Shown here: positions 36,901-44,840 of the stretch, one piece after another
Layout of the letters: each line of letters starts with the position of its first letter
How positions within the stretch are numbered: the first letter of the stretch is position 1
Origin: Aulostomus chinensis
Taxonomy: Eukaryota > Chordata > Actinopteri > Syngnathiformes > Aulostomidae
Direction: 5' to 3'
DNA length: 64,000 bases
NCBI GenBank assembly: GCA_037954235.1
Contig: JBBMOA010000003.1
Coordinates: 6,811,453-6,875,452 of the forward strand
Program-made: the position numbers and the translations under genes
Notes under the pieces: model-generated
What the model was told of the DNA's origin: nothing
Seen by the model: the letters and a program-made list of their open reading frames with translations, nothing else
Database searches by the model: none

Positions 36901-39900
36901 AACTTTTGTTTGTTCCTCTTCTTCTCTTCATCCTCCAGGGGGGTGGGCTGCATCCTGTATGAGATGGCAACAGGTCACCCCATGTTTCCTGGTGCCACTG
37001 TGAAGGAAGAACTTCATTTAATTTTTAGGCTCATGGGTAAGATAAGCTAGTCCAGGGTATATTTATACTACCGTACCTTGATTCTTCAGTTAAGCACAAC
37101 TTCACAACAAATTAGTTAAATATCAGCTGAGATCAGTCATATTTTACATGCTTCAGTGGCCCAACAAATGACCAATTAAACAAATTTCCTTTGTCTCCAA
37201 TTTCCATGTTGTTAATTTGTGCTTTTGAGGGTCTGGGGTCCCTGGGCAGTTGCCCACATCGCTGTAAGCCTTGGTAAGACAGGAGCCCAGTATATCACTA
37301 TGCTAGTATCACACATTGGTTTGTGTCTTATTCTTGTAGGGACTCCAACTGAGGACACGTGGCCAGGTATCAGCAGTAATGAGGGGTTTAAAGCATACCT
37401 CTTTCCTCAGTACAGACCCCAAGCTCTAATAAACCATGTGCCCAGGTAACAGTCATGCTTGAATCATACATGTTTTCACCATGTCACTGACACTCAGCTG
37501 CATGCACAGGCTCTGAAGCTTGTGCCATAGCACCCCCTTTGCTGTTCAGTAACACACAGCTGGCAAACCCTCTTCTCACTGTCAGTTAACTAACTCTATC
37601 ACAGTGCAGGAATGAATGTAAACAAAAAAGGGGCCTCACAAATCAACTGATCCTACAGATGTGACAAATGTGCATTAGACCTGAATTCTTTCGACTTGCC
37701 AGCAGACGCTCCATAAATTGGAAAGAGCTTTAATTTATAATGAATCAATTTTTATCAGTGAAGAAATACATCAGTCTTTTCATTGGCTACTTGTTTTGAT
37801 AGATGCTATCTCAGGTGCATACCAACTGTTCCAATACAGTGAATTTTTTTTGGGAGGGTGGGGCAGGTATCAGTAACATGCACTACAGGGATTCCAAAGG
37901 ATTTCAGTCACACAGTTGCAGCAGAGCCAACTATCAGGAAGCATGACATCATCTTTCCCTGAATCCTCATCATTTAAAAAGGTCTTTGTTTCCATCAGGT
38001 TGGACACAGAGGGGATTGACCTGCTCTCTGCCCTACTGCTGGTATGACACAAGACACTCACCTGAACTTAGAGAAGAACAGAACAGTAATTTTAAAGAAG
38101 TCTCATCTGTTGCTTGTGTGGTCCTTGCAGTACGACACCAGGAAGCGAATCTCCTCTGAAGCCTCCTTAAGACATCTTTACTTCCTGAGTCTTGGAGACA
38201 ACATACACAATTTGGCAGACAGTAAGACATCATCACAAAGCTTTTTAAAAAACATTGTAATGAGTATAATTACTAGGTGGTATCATTCCTTCTCTGCCAA
38301 ATCTGAGAATGTAAAAAAAATAAGCAAAACCCTCAAATAACCTTTTTTTATTTATTCCATTTCCAAAATTTCTACCTTTCACTGATTTCTACCCTTGATT
38401 CAACAGTTTAGCTTTGTTTCAGCCATTTTCAGCATTGCTTCAATGCTTTCTTTCACTCAAAGGCTGTCTCAATCTGCTCCTCTCATGATATTGTGAGCTC
38501 AGGGATAGGAGCTGTTTCTGCTTTGGGGAACCACCCCACCGTGTCAGAATGGAAAGTCATTGTGGTAACATCTTCATGGAACTAGACCATCATGTCCCAG
38601 TCTGTGGAAAAGAGTCTTGGCTTGACTTCCTCTATCCTCCATGATACTGATGGTGAATATCCCCTGCTTTCCTTTCTCTGCCCTCCATCATATTGCCCGG
38701 CGATCTCTGGAACTGATCATAGTGCTTCTGAAGTGACTTCAGATAAAAGGTTGTCTTATAACTTGACATGGTGACCTGGAAGCTTGCACTGAGAGCTTTG
38801 CAGAGCACAAAGAAGTCCTCATTCCTGAACCACTTGTGGTTGATAAGGACAGAGAATGATGTCATAAGCTGACTGAACTGACTGAGTGTGATCATCTGGG
38901 ACCTCTCAGCTGCCAACATCATTCCAGGTTGTCCAGCTTCCTTTTTAGCTCAGGAACACAGCCTAAATCTTGTATTGCTATTCCTCTATCCCTAATACAA
39001 CCACCTCCTTTCAATTTTTCCAACTGGAATTAGACCAAAGCTGTTGTGCCTCTCCCTACCCACCCTTGTCCTACTCTTCCTGTCTGGATCCTGCAGCTGC
39101 AGCCTACCACTTGCTTATTCTATCTCAATTTGTGGTTTGTACTTTGAGCTGGAACGGACCTCGACATTTGTGTTTCTCACTGTATCTCTGAAGACTTGCC
39201 AGGGGTCTCATTTCTAAAACAGTGTGTAGGATTCCTACTAGAAGTGTATGTCTGAAAAAAAAAAGAACTAAAATTGTGCCTGTATAGCAGTTTGACCCAC
39301 GTACTTCTCTGGACATGGCCACATTCCAACATCCATCCATCCCTCCATTTCAACCACTTATTCTGTTAAGGGTCGTGGGGGGGCTGGAGCCAATTCCCTT
39401 TGGTCAAGAGGCGTGGTTCACATGTACAGACAACCATACACACTCACAGCCACACCTGCAGTCAATTTAGAGTATTCAACTAGCCTAGTCCCCACTTGCA
39501 TGTTTTGTAGTCTGTGGGAGAAAGCCGGAGTACCCAGAGAGAACTCACGCAGGCACAGGGAGAACATGCAGACTCCACACAGAAAGACAGCCTGGGCTCA
39601 AACCAGGAACCTTCCTGCTGTGAGGCGACAGTGCTGACCACTGCACCACTGTGCTGCCCACATTCAACCATAAATTGTCTATACAAAGCAGCCCATGAAT
39701 TCTGACTGAATGACACCAGCTGGCTGATCAGTGGTCCCTCACGGTGAGTCACAGCAACAACCACAATGAAGGGGAGAGAAGTGAATGACAAGTCATTACA
39801 CAGGAGTGTCACTGTAGTATTCACAAGTTTGCAGCAATCAGACGGACAGCTTCACTGTAACAACATGACATTGTCAACCAGTGGTTTCCTGATATAATTT

Positions 39901-42128
39901 CAAAAGACATTTGATAGGCGGAGATGATTTGAAATATAGCTTTGTCGTGATGAACTTGGCTGTGCTGTGATTATATAGAAAGGATCTGAGGACGAGGACG
40001 GTCATAATTGAGAGAGAATTCCCACTGGTTTAGTTACAGGCTTACTTCATGTTGCGAACCATGTGTAAGTGATGAAAATAAGATGGATGAAGGTGATAAG
40101 AGTGCACGTGCTGCTGTATTGTGCATCTTGTCAGATGCTTGCTTTCACTCCAAATTACAGGATAACTATAATGGTACTTGGTGATATCGCAGCATGAGAG
40201 CATAATGGACAGATCTCCAATGTGATCTTTGATTCAAACAACTGTCATCCTCCTCTTGAACAAACAGAAAAAGTGCGGATGAAATCTTGAGCAAACTTTA
40301 ATTAAAGTTTATTTGTTTTCAGCTTCACATCATTTCAAATCTACAGAACCGTTATGGCCCCACCAATGTCACAACCGTTGCATGGACAGTGGTGTATGCC
40401 AGTTTCCAGCACCATTTACATAACCTTCATAAATGAGACCCCTGGTCTTTTCATGCATGGTTTCCTGTTGCATTAATGTAGTCGTGAGACGGTGTCTTCC
40501 CAAAGGAGCCCACCTTCTGAGAGGCATTGCGGCTTGACCCTCTCAGATTTATGAGCTGTCTTTCCTATGCATCCATCATCGTCAGTGAATGCAACCATCT
40601 TGGATAGTGGTGGTACCACCATACAGAGTCTTTTATGCTCGGATCGTACAAGCAGGATGATCTCACCCTCCATAACATAGGTGACATCATCATGATAGAT
40701 TCCTCTTTTTAAGGAATGTATGGCTGTATGATTTGAAGGGCTTGATCAACATTCACACCCATGACAAGAGCTGAGTGGGGGTGGTGACATCATCCAACTG
40801 CCATGTTTCCAAGAGGATTATTTCAAAGGCTGCCACAAAAGTAATGGAAGAAATGTTGCCTTCCATCCATCCATTTTCTACCGCTTATCCTGTTAAGAGT
40901 AGCAGGGGGGCTGGAGCCTATCCCAGCAGCCTTGGGGTGAGAGGCAGGGTTCACCCTGGACGGGTCACCAATCCATCGCAGGGCCAACACATAGAGACAG
41001 ACAACCATTCACACTCACAGCCACGCTTACGGTCAATTTAGAGTGTCCGAGTAGCCTCTTCCCCTCTTACATGTCTTTGGACTGTGGGAGGAAGCTGGAG
41101 GACCCGGAGAGAACCCATGCAGGCACAGACATAATCTTTAGACATTTCTGTCTGATTGAAGATAATGTGTGTTGACTTTGGGTGTTTGGTTATTTTATGT
41201 GGTTAAGTCTACACATACAAACCTCTCTGTATTGTGCTTTCTATTCCTCTTTGTGTATAAGCTGCTGATGTGTTCTCCCTTCGAGAGGTGCAGCTCCAGA
41301 GGGACCCGGGTCACCGCAGCTCAGTGTTTCAGCCCTTAGGTGCAGTAGCCTTCACACTGTTTCATCATCACATGGCTTTAACACAAGCTTTGGTAGTGAC
41401 ACTGTCATTAACACTTTAGAGGTCAGATACACACTCTCTTTTTTAAGATAATTCAAGTTGAAAATATTTAGGGTGATTGGTATTGATAGAGGGCTGTTGA
41501 GGGCAATACGTCTTGTTTCTAACCATCCATTGCGCAACTGCATCTGAAAAGATAAAGAATTTTATGAACGACTTTCTTTTGTTCCTGAGGGTGCACAATC
41601 TGAAATGTTATAAAGTATAATGCAAGGCCTTTGTTTTCTCCGCACAACTGTAAAACAACAATTGTACATACAATATACTGAACTTCACAGACAAGCAGAC
41701 ACATTAGTAACAAACAACATATTGTAAACAAACACTTCAGGGGGGAGCAAAGTGGCTGCATCCGTGCACCTCTCTGGCTTACTTGAGCATTGCTTATTAG
41801 TAAAGTTCTGCTCAGCTGTGTTTATTCTGGCAAAGACAAAAAAATACCACAAATTGGAGCTTCGGATGAGCAAGTGGGTTATTCTGATTCATGGACACAT
41901 GTAGATACTCTCAGCTCTTCATGGCACTCAGATATGGATGGATGCTTCCCTCAGTGCACTGAAAACATATTCCACTTATACTGCATATTGCATATTGATA
42001 CTGTTTCAGTTTTCTTACTAGTACTATTAAAAATGTACATCATTTATCATTTTATTCTGGAAGAAATGTTCTTTCTGTTGTCTGTCTCTTCAGGGCGAGG
42101 AAAGAACCGCAGGCAGAGTATCTTCTAG
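18330..42128 (+). CDS. cdk18: cdk18, PCTAIRE-type cyclin-dependent kinase 18
   Basis: Fifteen coding exons join in phase: 18330-18441, 22328-22449, 25167-25298, 25392-25448, 29614-29728, 32504-32598, 32691-32753, 33750-33873, 34236-34356, 36939-37036, 37340-37445, 37999-38041, 38131-38221, 41262-41339, 42094-42128. They total 1392 bases, or 463 residues against about 472 in human CDK18. The start matches MNKMKNFKRRFSLS of the family, placing a Ser at position 12 that is a known PKA site in the human protein. The kinase domain spans about 133-414: Gly loop GEGTYATV at 140-147, catalytic Lys 162 in VALKE, PCTAIRE at 173-179, HRD with Asp 254, DFG with Asp 272, and WYRPP near 294-298. The C-terminus GRGKNRRQSIF is diagnostic for CDK18 over CDK16/17. 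All catalytic residues are intact. The family binds cyclins including cyclin Y/A2-type partners, is PKA-responsive, and is linked to cytoskeleton and replication-stress control (family knowledge). Confidence 0.95.
18942..18984. other. Perfect palindromic hairpin in cdk18 intron
   Basis: The arm TGCAGCACAGGGGCACGAGC (18941-18960) and its exact reverse complement (18966-18985) are separated by a 5-base loop: a GC-rich, 20-bp perfect stem. A second stem, GGGGGCCAGCA (18992-19002) with TGCTGGCCCCC (19021-19031), follows after six bases. No function is assigned. Confidence 0.85.
19032..20685. other. cdk18 intron, no gene
   Basis: There is no supported feature beyond a GTTTGTTTGTTTTTT tract near 20145-20175. 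Confidence 0.4.
20688..21049 (+). mobile_element. Family 1 SINE, near full length
   Basis: It has the head (GCAGTGGTCAGCACTG, then a degraded GGGTTTTGAGCC B box), body, GGATAAACAG and an ATGGATGGATG tail. The first dozen head bases are missing. The flanks TAGCTAGG.. and GAGCTACG.. are only loosely alike, so no duplication is claimed. Confidence 0.8.
22328..22449 (+). CDS. cdk18: cdk18 coding exon 2
   Basis: The acceptor is TGTCAG and the donor GTCAGT. It encodes residues 38-78, a Ser/Thr/Pro-rich linker ending in HRRFSME, with a second basophilic Ser (76). Confidence 0.9.
22787..23037 (+). mobile_element. 3'-truncated family 1 SINE
   Basis: The head begins GGGCGATACGGTGGTGCAGT and continues through the AGTGTGAATGGTTGTCTG body segment. 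It then stops, so the GGCCCTG body half and the tail are missing. Confidence 0.75.
23085..23153 (+). repeat. Possible LINE 3' tail
   Basis: GGGACTCCCTTGAAAACGAG, followed by CATCTCAAGGGGCTATCCT and AAATAAA, resembles the 3' end of a common teleost LINE. Only the tail is present. Confidence 0.45.
23154..25166. other. cdk18 intron, no gene
   Basis: An AT-rich run lies at 23810-23870 (ATTATTATTATGATAATAT). Otherwise nothing recognisable. Confidence 0.4.
25167..25298 (+). CDS. cdk18: cdk18 coding exon 3
   Basis: This is a 44-codon exon, phase 0, encoding residues 79-122: DVSKRMSLPMDIRLP then LSRMSRRASL. It is the conserved regulatory segment N-terminal to the kinase domain. Confidence 0.93.
25392..25448 (+). 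CDS. cdk18: cdk18 coding exon 4
   Basis: Nineteen codons (residues 123-141): SDIGFGKLETYVKLSKLGE, the start of the kinase domain. The intron before it is only 93 bases. Confidence 0.93.
25853..26150 (+). repeat. Dispersed repeat with AGGCA tandem head
   Basis: Five AGGCA/GGCAA units precede TTTTATTTGTATAGC, then GGGCTTTACATGGCATCA, AACCCTTTTAACAGGG, AGAGGAGGGATCCCTC and GACGGACAGACGTGCAGTAG. This pattern is familiar from many teleost genomes; its class is not resolved here. Confidence 0.6.
26151..29613. other. cdk18 intron 4, no exon seen
   Basis: It holds a G run at 26268-26279 and a TTTCTTTCCTTC-rich patch near 27760. The minus-strand frame at 26469-27044 is the longest open frame in the window but has no recognisable domain. 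Confidence 0.4.
29614..29728 (+). CDS. cdk18: cdk18 coding exon 5 (PCTAIRE exon)
   Basis: Residues 142-179: the rest of the Gly loop, catalytic Lys 162 and the PCTAIRE helix ending in Glu 179. It ends one base into Val 180. The donor reads GTACAC and runs straight into a CA microsatellite. Confidence 0.95.
29730..29777. repeat. (CA)n microsatellite abutting cdk18 exon 5
   Basis: About 20 ACAC units, with one GC interruption near 29771, begin at the T/A of the splice donor. Confidence 0.95.
29900..30259 (-). mobile_element. Full-length family 1 SINE in cdk18 intron 5
   Basis: It has tail CATCCATCCATC, body, and head ending CACCGTGCCGCC. Perfect 11-bp direct repeats TATGAGGAAAC lie at 29889-29899 and 30260-30270. 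Confidence 0.87.
30347..30539 (+). mobile_element. 5'-truncated family 1 SINE with target-site duplication
   Basis: It starts inside the body (TCTCTAAATTGACCGTAGGT) and ends ATGACGATGGATGGA. Perfect 13-bp direct repeats ATGCTTCACAGTA at 30334-30346 and 30540-30552 show that the truncation occurred at insertion. It is inverted relative to the copy 88 bases upstream. Confidence 0.85.
30553..32503. other. cdk18 intron 5, remainder
   Basis: It is AT-rich, with a SINE tail-like fragment at 32346-32391 (CATCCATTCATCCATTTTC, then TTAAGGGTCAAGGGGG). No exon. Confidence 0.4.
32504..32598 (+). CDS. cdk18: cdk18 coding exon 6
   Basis: Residues 180-211: SLLKNLKHANIVTLHDIIHT and TLVFEYL, the kinase N-lobe strands and hinge. 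The acceptor is AACCAG and the donor GTGAGT. Confidence 0.95.
32691..32753 (+). CDS. cdk18: cdk18 coding exon 7
   Basis: Twenty-one codons (212-232): DSDLKQYLDNCRNLMSIHNV then K, the hinge and alpha-D region. Confidence 0.95.
33168..33210. repeat. C run followed by CA repeat
   Basis: CCCCCCCC.. then ACACACAC in intron 7. Confidence 0.85.
33750..33873 (+). CDS. cdk18: cdk18 coding exon 8 (catalytic loop)
   Basis: Residues 233-273 carry HRDLKPQN (Asp 254) and the start of DFG (Asp 272). The donor is GTAGGA; a CA microsatellite begins about 27 bases later. Confidence 0.95.
33899..33939. repeat. (CA)n microsatellite close to cdk18 exon 8 donor
   Basis: About 18 CA units in the first 70 bases of intron 8. 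Confidence 0.93.
34236..34356 (+). CDS. cdk18: cdk18 coding exon 9 (activation segment)
   Basis: Residues 274-314: GLARAKSVPTKTYSNEVVTL, WYRPPDVLLG and STPIDMW. The activation-loop Thr position of cell-cycle CDKs is occupied by Ser 287 (TYSNEV), as in other PCTAIRE kinases. Confidence 0.95.
34957..35346 (+). mobile_element. Full-length family 1 SINE in cdk18 intron 9
   Basis: This is the best-preserved copy: GGCATGGTGGTGCAGTGGTT head, GGGTTCGAGTT B box, body, GGATAAGTGGAAGACAG, then (GGAT)n. TACGGTGG occurs on both sides (34949-34956, 35347-35354). It sits exactly at the left end of the next element. Confidence 0.85.
35614..36247 (-). pseudogene. Integrase-like transposase pseudogene
   Basis: The minus-strand remnant has one frameshift (between the frames ending at 36041 and starting at 36186) and two in-frame stops. 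It keeps an N-terminal helical segment, a helix-turn-helix-like part (GYRTM..KRDTV) and two Asp-bearing motifs (HVDGFDK, TDCGTENG). The third acidic residue of a DDE triad is not present. Confidence 0.65.
36401..36650 (-). mobile_element. SINE with second tRNA-like head and different tail
   Basis: On the minus strand the head is GGCGGCATGGCTCAGGGGGT with a GGTTCGATCC B box, running to ATTGCTCCTGAT. After that it continues with a body ending TAAAGCGCTTTGAGTGCCGC and GCGCTATATAAAATTGAGTC, the ending of a very common acanthomorph repeat. It is nested in the right arm of the integrase-like transposon. Confidence 0.78.
36939..37036 (+). CDS. cdk18: cdk18 coding exon 10
   Basis: Residues 314-347: GVGCILYEMATGHPMFPGAT then VKEELHLIFRLM, the C-lobe alpha-F/G region. 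Confidence 0.95.
37340..37445 (+). CDS. cdk18: cdk18 coding exon 11
   Basis: Residues 347-382: GTPTEDTWPGISSNEGF and QALINHVPR, the CDK-specific insert region. Confidence 0.95.
37446..37998. other. cdk18 intron 11
   Basis: I see nothing recognisable in it. Confidence 0.5.
37999..38041 (+). CDS. cdk18: cdk18 coding exon 12
   Basis: This short exon, 14 codons plus one base, reads LDTEGIDLLSALLL. The acceptor is CATCAG and the donor GTATGA. Confidence 0.93.
38131..38221 (+). CDS. cdk18: cdk18 coding exon 13
   Basis: Residues 397-427: YDTRKRISSEASLRHLYFLS closes the kinase domain, with the conserved R of the last helix (KRIS). It is separated from exon 12 by an 89-base intron. Confidence 0.93.
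38222..39198. other. cdk18 intron 13, first part
   Basis: The minus-strand frame at 38632-38922 looks coding-like (INHKWFRNEDFFVL) and may be a transposon remnant linked to the TIR element that follows. Not resolved. Confidence 0.35.
39199..40445. mobile_element. TIR DNA transposon, Harbinger-like, with nested SINE
   Basis: The ends CCAGGGGTCTCATTT (39199-39213) and AAATGAGACCCCTGG (40431-40445) are perfect 15-bp inverses. The terminus and internal wording resemble fish Harbinger-type elements. No intact transposase. A family 1 SINE has inserted inside. Confidence 0.6.
39331..39657 (-). mobile_element. Family 1 SINE nested in the TIR element
   Basis: The tail is ATCCATCCATCCCTCC, and the body lacks a block around GGACAGGTCACC. 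The flanks CCACATTCCAAC (39319-39330) and CCACATTCAAC (39658-39668) form a target-site duplication with one base gained or lost. Confidence 0.8.
40862..41127 (-). mobile_element. Family 1 SINE lacking its head
   Basis: Tail CCATCCATCCATTTTC, body, and part of the spacer up to GAACCCATGCAGGCACAGA; the tRNA-like head is absent. Confidence 0.78.
41262..41339 (+). CDS. cdk18: cdk18 coding exon 14
   Basis: Residues 427-453: ADVFSLREVQLQRDPGHRSS then VFQPL, matching the family's SIFSLKEIQLQKDPG. The acceptor TGTATAAG lacks a strong pyrimidine tract. The donor is GTGCAG. Confidence 0.88.
   Translation: MLMCSPFERCSSRGTRVTAAQCFSP
42094..42128 (+). CDS. cdk18: cdk18 coding exon 15 (stop)
   Basis: CTTCAG then GRGKNRRQSIF and TAG. 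This C-terminus is what separates CDK18 from its paralogues. Confidence 0.93.
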
Positions 42129-42185
42129 AGGTCCTCACGAACACTGAGAAGACCCCTGAAGCCAATATAGCTCTCATCCCCAACA

Positions 42186-42227
<42 letters not shown>

Positions 42228-43692
42228 ATGGCAGCTGACAGGGTCCCTGGAAATATACCTGCCCTGCATTTGAAATGCTAGCGTTAAGAAGGTGAGAATT
42301 TTAAATTACTCCCCCCAAATTGGCAGTGAGGGAATGATAATTGTAGCTTGAGCACTTGTTGCACAAATTCAGTGTATATCTTTACAAAGTTTTTTTAACA
42401 GGTTCAGCAGTGAGCTTTATCTGGGCTAATGGGGTCGATCAGCAGAGAAAATTTACCAAAGCTGAAAAGCAGCTCAGCCATGAACTCTTGATGGTTAGCC
42501 ACCTGGATATGTCAACCCGGCTGGAGACACACATACACAAATAGATATAGAGATACACAATAGTAACCCTAACCATGAACACACGTTTGACCCCACCATG
42601 GTAGAAACATGCCCCCCCCCCCCCCCCCGTTCCAACTCTGTTCACATACGCACAGTGTTAACTGCTGACTCGAACTCCAGTTTGCGGAGTTGCCTTAGCA
42701 AAATGTGCATGATATTTATTTGGGCTGTGAAGAATCTATATTTGCTGAAGTGTTGCCAATATGCTTGGAGGCGTTCGCTTTATGTGTGTACAGTAAGTAA
42801 CTCAGTAAGAGCATAGTACTCCTAGTTTGCTGTTTGTACCAACCAGAAGTGTCCTCTATAACCTGGTCCCCTCACTCTGTGTCTTACTTTACATGGTTCC
42901 AAAGGACCACTGACATATCTTACCTGAACCCTTGAACTCCTAACCAGCACCTGTACAATGAGTGAGCATGTCTGTCCAGTGCACAGTAGCAGAAAATGAG
43001 CCTGAGTAGGAATAACCAAAGTCATGGCCTATTACCAGGGAAGGTGTGCCACAAAAAATGCCTCTGTATAAATGACAAAGAATCGGTATAACATACAAAA
43101 GCTACATGGAAAAAGTAAAACATTCATCGTAAAACGTTATTTGTTTTCCTCATAGTCCCCATCGTTCTGTGAGCATGACACCAGAGGGGAATCCTGTGGT
43201 ACGAATAAATCTGTCGATAAGAATGTGATGGGGGCTAGTTGCTAAGATACACCATCCTTGCTCCTTAACTCCCCCACTGCTACTCCACCCTCTTCCTTCT
43301 TGTTTGGTGTTACTCAAATCCACCAGAAAAAGAAATGCTGATGGATTCCCAAGAGAGACAAATATGGCTTTAGGCCACATTAATGACTGTGACATGTAAT
43401 CTCAAGGACTGTTACATTAATAAAGCAACATGAGCAAGACTGCTGTGATTTTAGATCTTCTGACTAAACCAGAAGACATTTTAGAACAGGATTGTGTTTT
43501 ACAATCGAAAGCTGCAGAAACTGTGGATTGTGTGGTTTGTTGTATCATCTGCAGATTGTTACATTCACACATGAGGGCAAACTCTTCAGGGGTCTGTACT
43601 ACAAAGCCAGAGCAGCCTATCCAGGCTATGTGCAAGTTACCTGGGATGACAAACACCAATCACAATCAGAATTAAAGCTGAAAGCAGCGTTG
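42129..43692 (+). other. cdk18: cdk18 3' UTR region
   Basis: Non-coding sequence after the stop. It includes a (CA)n tract at 42187-42227 and a C run at 42613-42628. AATAAA hexamers occur at 43419-43424, 45399-45404 and 46644-46649; the last is followed by a TTGTTGAGTTTGCTTTTG stretch. I cannot say which is used. Confidence 0.45.
42187..42227. repeat. (CA)n microsatellite in cdk18 3' UTR
   Basis: About 20 CA units starting 59 bases after the stop codon. Confidence 0.95.
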
Positions 43693-44840
43693 TTAGGGCC
43701 TGAGCTCCTGCGCGGCCTGTGGCCGCGTCCTTGACACCGGCCCCAATCCAACGGTGTATTGGTCAAATCCCTGGGCCTTGTAGTTTAGGAGTTAGAAGCC
43801 TGAGTCTGATCAGAGAGTGAGAGCAGAGCTGAGAGCTGGCCCTTTAAGAACCCCTCACCACTGCACTGTCTCTGATCTGTGCTAGAGTGGAGAGAGAGGA
43901 GGATTAACAGAATTGTAGTGGGGAAAAGTGGAATAAGTCGGCATTCGTTGGTCAAAAGTGACACATAATACCATATTTTTGTAGGGATTTTTGTCAGGAA
44001 TGCAGTGGTGTGTTTGTAAAAGCTGTGGGATGTATGGTGTAGACGTGAGAAGCATTAGTTTGACAGTATGTACCCTGAGAGGACACGGTCTCCCCATAGA
44101 CTTCCATTGTAAGCGTGAAACGTGTCTCCCCCACTTTGAGGGCTTATAAAATCCAAATCGAGCGATTCATATAAAAACCATTAAAAATTTTTGAAGAGCA
44201 GAGTTGTGTGATTAATGTGTGAAAGTTTGGAAGCGATAGCGTTAATGCCCTAGGAGGAGATAGATTTTGTTCGGGGAGTAAAAAAAGTCCTTTTTTGGAC
44301 AGTTTTGTCCGATATGTGGACATTTTGTTGTAGATAGGTGAGGGGTCAGAGTGTATGAATTGTTCGTCTTGATGAGACGAGTCCAACGGTGTTCGTCCCA
44401 TGTTTGTGGGACATTCGTGGGAGGAGTTATAGCGCTCCAAATTATTTAAAAAATTATCTTGTAGTTGTGTGGCTCCCTAGGTGGCGCTATAGACTTTTGT
44501 GGTGTTTTTCTTTTTGATTAGTGAATGTTTAGCGAGACCGGACTATTGTGGCGAATTTCAGCGAATTTCATGCATGTTCAGGGGGTGAAATTAGATTATG
44601 CACGTTATGCGCATAATGTGCGTGCTCATTGACAGCAAGAACCGTCTAGTACCAGGTCTTGAATGGTGTGTATGTGAAAACCGGCTCCAGGCCGTCTGGC
44701 CGAGCTGCCTCATGGGTTTGGGGGGGGCTGGGACACTGTTTAGTGTGTGTTTTTAGTGTTTTTAGTGCTGCTAATTTGTTGCTCTGCCGAGCAAACATAA
44801 TAGGGTCTTCGCCTGAAGTACCTTCAGGCTCAGGCCCTAA
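43693..44840. mobile_element. Non-autonomous TIR element, copy B
   Basis: TTAGGGCCTGAGC (43693-43705) and GCTCAGGCCCTAA (44828-44840) are perfect 13-bp inverses. It is 1148 bases long with no transposase and runs opposite to copy A at 17055-17583. The homology reaches about 22 bases outside the left TIR. Confidence 0.7.
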
